Of a stretch of 58,960 bases of DNA, positions 16,925 to 25,232 are shown piece by piece. The stretch lies in contig NZ_JBAYPG010000023.1 in assembly GCF_041677825.1 (NCBI RefSeq), positions 1-58,960 on the forward strand. Reading direction: 5' to 3'. The translations under genes and the position numbers were made by a program. The stretch comes from Castellaniella sp041677825. Its GTDB lineage: Bacteria > Pseudomonadota > Gammaproteobacteria > Burkholderiales > Burkholderiaceae_B. The number at the start of each line of letters is the position of its first letter. Position 1 is the stretch's first letter. The notes under the pieces are model-generated. The model ran no database searches and was not told the origin of the DNA. It saw nothing but the letters and a program-made list of their open reading frames with translations.

Positions 16925-18397
16925 CTAGCCCCTGATGGCAAATGGGTCGCGTTCTTCACCAGAGAAATCGATCATCACATTCTTGTAGGTCATGTATTCA
17001 TCCAGCGCCCAAAGACTTCGCTCACGGCCGAACCCGCTATCCTTGAAGCCGCCAAACGGCGCCTGCATTGCGGACGCACGGTACGTATTGACCCAGACAC
17101 AACCTGCATGCACCGCATCGGACACTCGCAAGGCCTGATTCAAATCCGTGGTCCAGATCCCGGCCGCCAAGCCATAATCCGTATCATTGGCCATCTGGAT
17201 TGCGCTCGCCTCATCCTTGAACGGGATGATGGACAGCACAGGACCAAAAATCTCTTCGCGGGCCAATGTCATGGTATTTTCCACATCCCTGAAAATCGTG
17301 GGCTCGATAAACAGACCCTTTTCAAGCCCGACACCCCCGGCGCGCTTGCCGCCAGCAGCAAGTACTGCACCATCGCCGGCTCCTTGCCTGATCACGCCCA
17401 TGACCCGATCGAACTGCGGCTGATTTGCCAATGTGCCCATTTCCGTACCGGGATCCAGCGGATTGCCGAGCACAATGCCTTTGGCGCGGGCCACGAGTCT
17501 TTCAACGATGATGTCGTACACGGGCTCCTGCACCAGCAGCCTGGATCCGGCGATGCAGGTCTGGCCCGTCGCGCCAAAGATCCCGGCAAGAGCCCCGACC
17601 ACCGCCTTGTCGATGTCGGCCGATTCGAAGATGATATTGGGCGACTTGCCACCCAGTTCGAGAGTCACCGGCGTCAGATTACGCCCGGCGTCCGACGCGA
17701 TCTTCCGGCCCACACCCGGGCTGCCGGTAAAGCTGACCTTGTCCACACGGCGTGAATTGACCAGCCATTGGCCTACCCTGTGATCACCGGTCACGACATT
17801 CACGACCCCTTTTGGAAAACCTGCCTGCTCGACAAATTTGGCAAACTCGAGCGTGGTCACCGATGCATGCTCTGAAGGTTTGATGACCACCGTACAGCCT
17901 GCCGCCAATGCCGGTGCCAGCTTGTTGCTGAGCAATGCCATCGGCGAGTTCCAGGCGGTCACCAGGACCGCAACCCCCAGAGGCAGTTTCTTTGCGTAAT
18001 CAAGCACATTCGGCTTGTCGAGCGGGAACAAACCACCAGACAGTTTGTCGGCCGCACCAGCATAGAACCTGTAGGCTCGAGCTGCCATGTGCATTTGCGT
18101 CTTGGTTTCGCGAATGACCTTGCCATTGTCCGTGGTCTCGAGTACAGCCATACGCTGTGCATCGGCCTCAAGCAAATCGGCCATCCGGTTCATCAATCGG
18201 CCACGCTCGAGACCGGATGTTTTCGACCAGGCCGTCTCGAAGGCATCGCGCGCTGCATCAATGGCCTGGATGACCTGATTTTCGGACGCCTGAGGCACCT
18301 CGGCCCAGATTTCCTGGTTATATGGATTGACCGCCGGAAAGTACTCCTGATCTGGCCCTGTGACCCATTCGCCACCAATGAATAGACTGTATTTCAC
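16925..18397 (-). CDS. NAD(P)-dependent aldehyde dehydrogenase
   Basis: The 490-residue enzyme has the full ALDH set: Rossmann segment FTGSPGVGRKIA, catalytic Glu247 in LELGGKSPN and Cys281 in GQTCIAGSR. It oxidises an aldehyde to a carboxylate. The start codon is GTG at 18397 with AAGGG upstream. It is the first gene of a five-gene operon (aldehyde dehydrogenase, SDR, epimerase-like, PrpF-like, MDR) and lies about 75 nt after the predicted transcription start. The aldehyde is unknown; the enzyme looks closest to betaine-aldehyde/5-carboxymethyl-2-hydroxymuconate-type ALDHs. Confidence 0.9.
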   Translation of the reverse strand: MKYSLFIGGEWVTGPDQEYFPAVNPYNQEIWAEVPQASENQVIQAIDAARDAFETAWSKTSGLERGRLMNRMADLLEADAQRMAVLETTDNGKVIRETKTQMHMAARAYRFYAGAADKLSGGLFPLDKPNVLDYAKKLPLGVAVLVTAWNSPMALLSNKLAPALAAGCTVVIKPSEHASVTTLEFAKFVEQAGFPKGVVNVVTGDHRVGQWLVNSRRVDKVSFTGSPGVGRKIASDAGRNLTPVTLELGGKSPNIIFESADIDKAVVGALAGIFGATGQTCIAGSRLLVQEPVYDIIVERLVARAKGIVLGNPLDPGTEMGTLANQPQFDRVMGVIRQGAGDGAVLAAGGKRAGGVGLEKGLFIEPTIFRDVENTMTLAREEIFGPVLSIIPFKDEASAIQMANDTDYGLAAGIWTTDLNQALRVSDAVHAGCVWVNTYRASAMQAPFGGFKDSGFGRERSLWALDEYMTYKNVMIDFSGEERDPFAIRG

Positions 18398-18464
18398 GTG
18401 TTATCCCTTTTCCTGGTTCGCCCATCTCATACCAACCATGCATAAGGCAAACTATTGGATTCTT

Positions 18465-18523
18465 TGGTATACAATTGAATTATAGGAACCTGACCAGCCA
18501 GAAGATCCTAGTGTTTACCCTAG
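18465..18523 (-). promoter_or_regulatory. Promoter of the aldehyde dehydrogenase operon with two palindromic elements
   Basis: TGGTATACAA lies at 18465-18474 and a perfect -10 TATAAT (minus strand) at 18479-18484. The palindrome CTAGTGT-TT-ACCCTAG is at 18508-18523. The predicted start near 18472 lies inside the first element, with the second centred near -43. No good -35 hexamer is present, which suggests that a bound activator is needed. From GTATACAA to the palindrome there are 33 bp, exactly as at 9559-9617. Confidence 0.65.
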
Positions 18524-18748
18524 AATTTGGGTACTTTGAAGAATTCTGATCTTATGGGTTCAGGGGCTCGAAAGAACCCGAACAGCAGGGACTGGCGCAG
18601 TGGATTCCTGCGACCAGCGGTCCGCGTCAGAGGCCGGCCTGTGCGCCAGCAACCCCTTTCACGAAATGATGGGCTGTTGAACCAGAGCGGACAGGCCGTC
18701 AGGCAGGGATGAACAACAGACAGAAGCCACTGGGGCCTTTGATCCGGC
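18524..18748. other. Non-coding gap between the catabolic island and the cbb3 operon
   Basis: The gap separates the 3' end of the oxidase operon (18749) from the aldehyde dehydrogenase promoter; both flanking operons run leftward. I see no convincing gene, tRNA or strong terminator hairpin here, although a terminator for the oxidase operon would be expected. Confidence 0.4.
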
Positions 18749-19000
18749 TCATTCGAGCGGATCACCGAATTCATCCAGCTCGACCCCCCGCGGTGCAATC
18801 CGCAGCGTAAGGGCGCTCGAGCCGGCGGCCATCAGCCAGAAGATGAAAAAACCCAGCGTATAGACCGTGGGCCGGCTGGCCTGCCACTGGCCCAGGAACA
18901 CCAGATCATGCGGATCGATCAGGGCAAAGATCAAGGTGCTGCAGATGGCAGCCATCAGGAAGGCAGGCCACAGGATCCACATCAGCTTGCGAGCCTTCAT
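18749..19000 (-). CDS. Small two-helix membrane protein at the end of the cbb3 operon
   Basis: The 83-residue protein has two clear hydrophobic segments (around residues 6-26 and 46-66) with DPHDLVFLGQ between them and an acidic end (VELDEFGDPLE). ATG at 19000 has a strong AAGGAGG seven bases upstream and lies 10 bp after the fixH-like gene, so it is surely translated. I do not recognise a named family. Its position suggests a role in assembly or stability of the cbb3 oxidase. Confidence 0.7.
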   Translation of the reverse strand: MKARKLMWILWPAFLMAAICSTLIFALIDPHDLVFLGQWQASRPTVYTLGFFIFWLMAAGSSALTLRIAPRGVELDEFGDPLE

Positions 19001-19010
19001 GGTGCCTCCT

Positions 19011-19217
19011 TCAGTGACGGGCAGCCGGGGCCGTCACGACCAGGCCCTGGCGCGTACCGCCGTCGGTAATGCCCTGATCCCCGAAGGCCTGAAAGGCCAG
19101 CACGATGGTGATGACGCAGCCCACCACGGCGAGCGCCGGCCCCAGCATGAGCAGCCAGGGCCAGCGATGGCGATACCACGGCTTTCCTTCAGAGAGTTCA
19201 CGCGAAGATTCGGACAT
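19011..19217 (-). CDS. FixH-like protein, shortened
   Basis: The 68-residue protein starts with the FixH pattern KPWYRHRWPWLLMLGPALAV and one transmembrane helix, and ends in GTRQGLVV at the point where normal FixH enters its periplasmic domain. Typical FixH is roughly 150-170 residues, so about 60 percent is missing. It sits right after ccoG as fixH does elsewhere. FixH assists copper loading or assembly of cbb3 oxidase; whether this short form works is unknown. The ORF is intact and well spaced, which argues against simple decay. Confidence 0.65.
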   Translation of the reverse strand: MSESSRELSEGKPWYRHRWPWLLMLGPALAVVGCVITIVLAFQAFGDQGITDGGTRQGLVVTAPAARH

Positions 19218-19228
19218 AAGAGCCTCTG

Positions 19229-20734
<1,506 letters not shown>

Positions 20735-20743
20735 GATGCGATC

Positions 20744-21649
20744 TCACTGAGGGTTGGACTGGCCCCAGACCCAGCCGGCGAGCAGGCGGATCTGTTCCGG
20801 TGTGAGATTGTCCTTTTGCGCCGGCATCTGGTTGTCACGGCCATACAGAATGGTCTCCACGATGGTGGGTTCCGAACTGCCGTAGAGCCAGATCTCGTCG
20901 GTCAGGTTGGGCGCGCCCAGGGCCTGGTTGCCCTTGCCATCGGCGCCATGGCAGGCCACGCAATAGGTATCGAAACCCCGCTTGCCTGCATTGACGCGGA
21001 TCGGGTCATGCGCCAGCCCCGAAAATGAACGCACGTACTGCGCAATGGCCGAGGCCTCGTCGGGCTTGATGACCGCGCCCCAGGGCGGCATCATGCCGTG
21101 GCGCCCTTCGGTGATCGTCGTCAGGATCTGCTCTGGGGATCCCCCCCAGAGCCAGTCGCCGTCCACCAGATTGGGGAAGCCACGGCTGCCGCGGGCATCC
21201 GAGCCGTGGCATTGTGCGCAGTTGTTCAGGAACAGGCGCTGGCCGATATTCTGCGCTTGCGCATCGGCAGCGATCTCTTCGATCGGCATTTCGCGGTAGC
21301 GCGCATAGATCGGTTCGATGCGCTGATTGAGTTCGGCCTGCTCGGCCTGCACCTGCTTGCCCGCGGTGAAGCCCAGCACGCCGGACCACGACCCCAGACC
21401 CGGATACAGAACCAGGTACCCCAGGGCAAAGATGCACAGCCCCAGGTACATCACCGTCCACCAGCGGGGCACGGGATTGTTCAGTTCGGTGAGATCGCCA
21501 TCCCACACATGGCCGGTATCCTCGACCTCGGCCACATCCTGCTTGAGCCAGGCCCGCTGGGAGAACAGCAGATAGACACACCAGGCGATACCGCCCAGCG
21601 CAATGATGGCAATGTAATAGCTCCAGAAGCTGCTGACGAAATCACTCAT
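20744..21649 (-). CDS. ccoP: cbb3-type cytochrome c oxidase subunit III (dihaem CcoP)
   Basis: The 301-residue protein has two N-terminal transmembrane segments and two haem c sites, CAQCH (144-148) and CVACH (230-234), with distal methionines in EGRHGMMPPWG and GRDNQMPAQ. It passes electrons from soluble cytochromes to CcoO/CcoN. Its ATG overlaps the ccoQ stop by four bases. The N-terminal two-helix form indicates the fused CcoP class. Confidence 0.95.
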   Translation of the reverse strand: MSDFVSSFWSYYIAIIALGGIAWCVYLLFSQRAWLKQDVAEVEDTGHVWDGDLTELNNPVPRWWTVMYLGLCIFALGYLVLYPGLGSWSGVLGFTAGKQVQAEQAELNQRIEPIYARYREMPIEEIAADAQAQNIGQRLFLNNCAQCHGSDARGSRGFPNLVDGDWLWGGSPEQILTTITEGRHGMMPPWGAVIKPDEASAIAQYVRSFSGLAHDPIRVNAGKRGFDTYCVACHGADGKGNQALGAPNLTDEIWLYGSSEPTIVETILYGRDNQMPAQKDNLTPEQIRLLAGWVWGQSNPQ

Positions 21650-21819
21650 TTCTCTTCCCCGGTGTTCTTGTCGCCTGGATACTCATCGGGCAGATCGAAG
21701 GGCAGATTGGCCGCCTGTTCGTTGTCTTTGGCGCGGCGGCCCGACCAGGCCCACCAGACAATGCCGATGAAGGTGGCCATGGCCAGCACGGTGCCGATGC
21801 CAATCAGTACTGGACTCAT
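21646..21819 (-). CDS. ccoQ: cbb3-type oxidase subunit IV CcoQ (FixQ)
   Basis: The 57-residue protein has one transmembrane helix (VLIGIGTVLAMATFIGIVWW) followed by WSGRRAKDNEQAANLPF, the usual FixQ pattern of a helix then a short charged cytoplasmic tail. It stabilises the CcoNOP complex. ATG at 21819 lies one base after the ccoO stop, and the stop overlaps ccoP by four bases, so translation is coupled on both sides. Confidence 0.9.
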   Translation of the reverse strand: MSPVLIGIGTVLAMATFIGIVWWAWSGRRAKDNEQAANLPFDLPDEYPGDKNTGEEK

Positions 21820-21820
21820 C

Positions 21821-22477
21821 TCAGTGCTCTCCCCTGTGCATGGACTGCAGCGCGGCATCACGGCCCGCGACACCCAGACCCTGCAGATAGGCCACGATGG
21901 CATCCTCTTCGGTCTTGCCCACCAGCGCCTCAGGCGCCGCCTGGATCTGCTCGTCGGTATACGGCACGCCCATGGTGCGCATCACTGCCATGCGTTCGCG
22001 CACATTGGTGCCTTCGACCGAGTTGCGCTGCAGCCACGGGTACGACGGCATGTTCGATTCTTTCACCACATCGCGCGGATTGCGCAGGTGGATGCGATGC
22101 CACTCGTCGGAGTAGCGCTGCCCCACCCGTGCAAGATCCGGCCCGGTGCGCTTGGACCCCCACAGGAAGGGATGGTCGTATACCGATTCGCCGGCCACCG
22201 AATACGGCCCGTAGCGCTGCACTTCGGACTGCAGCATGCGGATCTGCTGGGAATGGCAGCCCACACAGCCTTCGCGGATATAGACGTCGCGCCCCACCAG
22301 CCGCAGAGGCTCGTAGGGCGCGACCCCTTCGGCCGGTGTCGTGGTCGAATGCTGGAAAAAAAGCGGGATGATCTGCACCAGCCCGGAGAACGACACCACG
22401 AGGATGCTGAAGACGATCAGCAGGCCGATGTTGCGCTCGAGCAGTTCATGGGAAAAGCGTTTCTTGTGCCCTGACAT
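21821..22477 (-). CDS. ccoO: cbb3-type cytochrome c oxidase subunit II (monohaem CcoO)
   Basis: The 218-residue protein has one N-terminal anchor (about residues 18-42) and a single haem c site CVGCH (71-75), with the likely distal methionine in KESNMPSYPW. It transfers electrons to the haem b centres of CcoN. Length and motifs match the family. It follows ccoN by 13 bp. Confidence 0.95.
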   Translation of the reverse strand: MSGHKKRFSHELLERNIGLLIVFSILVVSFSGLVQIIPLFFQHSTTTPAEGVAPYEPLRLVGRDVYIREGCVGCHSQQIRMLQSEVQRYGPYSVAGESVYDHPFLWGSKRTGPDLARVGQRYSDEWHRIHLRNPRDVVKESNMPSYPWLQRNSVEGTNVRERMAVMRTMGVPYTDEQIQAAPEALVGKTEEDAIVAYLQGLGVAGRDAALQSMHRGEH

Positions 22478-22490
22478 GATGGTCTGCTCC

Positions 22491-23972
22491 TTAGGCCGAT
22501 GCCGGGACGGCGGTTTGTCGGGGTGTGCGTGGATCGAGCGTCTCGAGCGGCACCTTGGGGTTGACGCCGGTCTGCCCGCGCACCGTGAGCCAGGTATTCC
22601 AGCCCATGAGGCACATGCCGGTCAGGAAGAACAGGCCACCCAGCAGCCGGATCGCATAGAACGGATACGTGGCCTTGACGACTTCGACGAAGCTGTAGGT
22701 CAGCATGCCGTCTTCGCTCGTGGCGCGCCACATCAGGCCCTGCATGACCCCGGCAATCCACATGGCGGCGATGTACAGCACCACGCCCAGCGTGGCCAGC
22801 CAGAAATGCAGGTTGACCAGTTCGGGACGGGCCATCTTTTGGTGCCCGTACAGCCTGGGGATGAGGTAGTACAGCGAACCGAAGGTGATCATGGCCACCC
22901 AGCCCAGCGCACCCGAATGCACGTGGCCTATGGTCCAGTCGGTATAGTGCGAGAGCGCATTGACCGTGCGGATCGACATCATCGAACCTTCGAAGGTGGA
23001 CATGCCATAGAAGGACAACGAGACCACCAGGAACTTCAGGATGGGATCCGTGCGCAGTTTGTGCCACGCACCCGACAGGGTCATGATGCCGTTGATCATC
23101 CCTCCCCACGAGGGCGCGAGCAGGATCAGCGAGAAGGCCATGCCCAGGGACTGGGTCCAGTCGGGCAGCGAGGTGTACAGCAGGTGGTGCGGGCCGGCCC
23201 ACATGTAGGTGAAGGCCAGCGCCCAGAAGTGCACGATGGACAGCCGATACGAGTAGATGGGGCGCCCGGCCTGCTTGGGCACGAAGTAATACATCATGCC
23301 CAGGAAGCTGGTGGTCAGGAAGAAACCCACCGCATTGTGGCCGTACCACCATTGCACCATGGCATCCTGAACCCCCGGATAGATGGAATACGATTTCCAC
23401 ATGGACACCGGCAGTTCGAGATTATTGAAGATGTAGAGGATTGCGATGGTCAGGATATATGAGCCGAAGAACCAGTTGGCGACATAAATATGCTTGACGC
23501 GACGCTTGACGATGGTGCCGAAGAACACGACCGCATAGGCGACCCAGACGATCACCACCAGGATGTCGAGCGGCCATTCGAGTTCGGCGTATTCCTTGGT
23601 GGATGTGAAACCCATGGGCAGGGTGATGACGGCCCCCACCAGCACCAGCTGCCAGCCCCAGAAGGTGAAGGCGGCCAGCTTTTCGGAAAACAGGCGCGCC
23701 TGGCAGGTACGCTGGACGACATAGTAAGAGGTCGCGAACAGGCCACAGCCCCCGAAGGCAAAGATGACGCCGTTGGTATGCAGGGGCCGCAGGCGGCCAT
23801 ACGTGAGCCAGGGTATGTCGAAATTGAGCTGGGGCCAGATCAGCTGCGCGGCAATCAGCACCCCCACGGCCATGCCGACAATGCCCCAGAATACGGTGGC
23901 AATGGCAAACTGCCTGACCACCCGGTAGTTGAAGGTCTCGGCCGGAGCACTGGCTGTACCGGTCATGCCCAT
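22491..23972 (-). CDS. ccoN: cbb3-type cytochrome c oxidase catalytic subunit I (CcoN)
   Basis: The 493-residue subunit has twelve or so transmembrane helices and the haem-copper ligand histidines in LHTNGVIFAFGG, WWYGHNAVGF, WAGPHHLLYTSLPDW and IGHVHSGALGW. It reduces oxygen with high affinity, supporting respiration at low oxygen. GAGGGG precedes the ATG at 23972. CuB must be loaded for activity, which makes the reduced FixI-like neighbour noteworthy. Confidence 0.97.
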   Translation of the reverse strand: MGMTGTASAPAETFNYRVVRQFAIATVFWGIVGMAVGVLIAAQLIWPQLNFDIPWLTYGRLRPLHTNGVIFAFGGCGLFATSYYVVQRTCQARLFSEKLAAFTFWGWQLVLVGAVITLPMGFTSTKEYAELEWPLDILVVIVWVAYAVVFFGTIVKRRVKHIYVANWFFGSYILTIAILYIFNNLELPVSMWKSYSIYPGVQDAMVQWWYGHNAVGFFLTTSFLGMMYYFVPKQAGRPIYSYRLSIVHFWALAFTYMWAGPHHLLYTSLPDWTQSLGMAFSLILLAPSWGGMINGIMTLSGAWHKLRTDPILKFLVVSLSFYGMSTFEGSMMSIRTVNALSHYTDWTIGHVHSGALGWVAMITFGSLYYLIPRLYGHQKMARPELVNLHFWLATLGVVLYIAAMWIAGVMQGLMWRATSEDGMLTYSFVEVVKATYPFYAIRLLGGLFFLTGMCLMGWNTWLTVRGQTGVNPKVPLETLDPRTPRQTAVPASA

Positions 23973-23993
23973 AAGTGTTCCCCTCAGAACAAG

Positions 23994-24137
23994 TCAAGAA
24001 TCATCATCGTCCAGAATGGCCTGTGCGGCCTCTCCGGCATCATCGAACTGGCCTGAAAACACGGCCCACCAGAACGCCACCCCGATCCCCAGGACAAGCA
24101 GCAGGGAGATCGGCAAAAGCAGGAAAAGGCCATCCAT
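23994..24137 (-). CDS. ccoS: cbb3 oxidase maturation protein CcoS
   Basis: This small gene lies between the FixI-like gene and ccoN. The 47-residue protein starts MDGLFLLLPISLLLVLGIGV, has one transmembrane helix and FSGQFDD after it, then an acidic end (AILDDDDS). This is the CcoS pattern of a short N-terminal helix, a W/F..GQFDD motif and an acidic tail. CcoS is needed for cofactor insertion into CcoN. ATG at 24137 starts 10 bp after the FixI-like stop; a GTG two codons upstream is possible. Confidence 0.9.
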   Translation of the reverse strand: MDGLFLLLPISLLLVLGIGVAFWWAVFSGQFDDAGEAAQAILDDDDS

Positions 24138-24146
24138 GCGCACGCC

Positions 24147-25091
24147 TCATCCGGTACTGTTGACCAGGCCAAACGCGCCGGACCCCCTGATGCGGGTCAG
24201 GCGCCAGGCATTGGCCGCCACGGCCAGCGACGACACCAGCATAGTGAGCGCGGCCAGCCAGGGCTGCACCCAGCCGACGGCCGCCAGCGGCGTGACCAGC
24301 CCGTGCCAGGCCAGCGAACCAAACAGGTTCTGGCGTGCCACGCGCTGCATGGCCTCGTCCAGAAACTGCTCTTCGGCGGCCGACTGCCGCCCGTGGCGCA
24401 ACGATAGGGTACGCCGCGCCGCGAGCGCCGCCGGGACGGACATGGACAGCGCACAGGGACAGCTCATGACCAGCAGCGCGACCGTCACGGCAACCGCCTG
24501 GCCTGGCTGAACCCACCACCACCACAGGCCCACGCCAGCCGCAAGCAGAAGCTGCACGCAGACAAAGCGCAATGCCCAGCGATCCGCCAGCGCCAGCAGG
24601 GTGCCGTCGGGGCCGTGTGCCGGCAGATGAGCCACCGCCTGGCGGGCACAGAGTTCAAGATAGCGCGCGCCCAGAAGAAAGGCGACGAACATGGAGACCG
24701 AATCGAAATACACCTCGCCCGCCTGACGCCAGGTGGCGATCACGCTGGGGATGAACGCCGCCAGCAGGCCAAGCGCCACCGGCACGTCCATGCCCACATG
24801 GCGCCGGCCCAGGTCGTGCCAGGCACCCTGCCACAGCGGCCACGCGCAATACGTGATGAGCGGCATGCACAGCACCAGGCTGGACCAGTTCATGAGCACA
24901 ATGGCCTGCTCGAGCGTCTGCTGGGCTTCGGCCGAACGTTCGGCATGGCGCAGATAGCCCGGGAATGCCAGCATCATGACCTGCATCATCACCAGCCAGG
25001 CCAGCCCCGTGCGCGCCAGCATGCGGCGCCGTTCACGACGCGAGGACTCGCTGATGCCAGCTGGCGGAGAAAACAGGTTGGGCGTACGCAT
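24147..25091 (-). CDS. CcoI/FixI-like P1B-ATPase membrane skeleton lacking catalytic domains
   Basis: The 314-residue protein matches CcoI/FixI (usually 700-850 residues) in its membrane parts only: MMQVMMLAFPGY, GMDVPVALGLLAAF, EVYFDSVSMFVAFLLGARYLE, the ion-path motif SCPCALSMSVP (CPC at 211-213) and a last pair PLAAVGWVQPWLAALTM. About eight helices remain. The N-terminal metal-binding domain, the actuator domain with TGES (gap near 150-170) and the phosphorylation and nucleotide domains with DKTGT (gap near 225-255) are absent, each replaced by a short linker. The frame is open throughout. It cannot be a working ATPase; it may be a scaffold, a passive copper path or a degenerate gene. It heads the cbb3 operon under an FNR box. 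Confidence 0.85.
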   Translation of the reverse strand: MRTPNLFSPPAGISESSRRERRRMLARTGLAWLVMMQVMMLAFPGYLRHAERSAEAQQTLEQAIVLMNWSSLVLCMPLITYCAWPLWQGAWHDLGRRHVGMDVPVALGLLAAFIPSVIATWRQAGEVYFDSVSMFVAFLLGARYLELCARQAVAHLPAHGPDGTLLALADRWALRFVCVQLLLAAGVGLWWWWVQPGQAVAVTVALLVMSCPCALSMSVPAALAARRTLSLRHGRQSAAEEQFLDEAMQRVARQNLFGSLAWHGLVTPLAAVGWVQPWLAALTMLVSSLAVAANAWRLTRIRGSGAFGLVNSTG

Positions 25092-25097
25092 GAACCG

Positions 25098-25139
25098 ACT
25101 ATAGCCAGAGGCGCGCAAAGATACTTTGATCCAAATCAA
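25098..25139 (-). promoter_or_regulatory. FNR-type box and -10 element of the cbb3 operon
   Basis: TTGAT-CCAA-ATCAA at 25126-25139 is a perfect FNR/ANR half-site pair. A -10 element TATAGT (minus strand) lies at 25098-25103. With the usual spacing transcription starts at 25091, so the box is centred at -41.5, the class II activator position. This predicts induction of the oxidase at low oxygen. The start coincides with the ATG of the FixI-like gene. Confidence 0.85.
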
Positions 25140-25181
25140 GAAATGAATATCAACACTACTGACAGCATGGACATTGACGCC

Positions 25182-25210
25182 AAAAAAAACAGGGAGGCTG
25201 TGCCCTCCCT
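25182..25210 (-). terminator. Rho-independent terminator after aceA
   Basis: On the minus strand a 7-bp stem, AGGGAGG at 25204-25210 paired with CCTCCCT at 25191-25197 and a 6-nt loop, is followed after one base by eight T (complement of 25182-25189). It lies about 20 bp past the aceA stop and separates aceA from the cbb3 promoter. Confidence 0.85.
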
Positions 25211-25232
25211 GCCCTGTTCAGAACAAGCCCGT

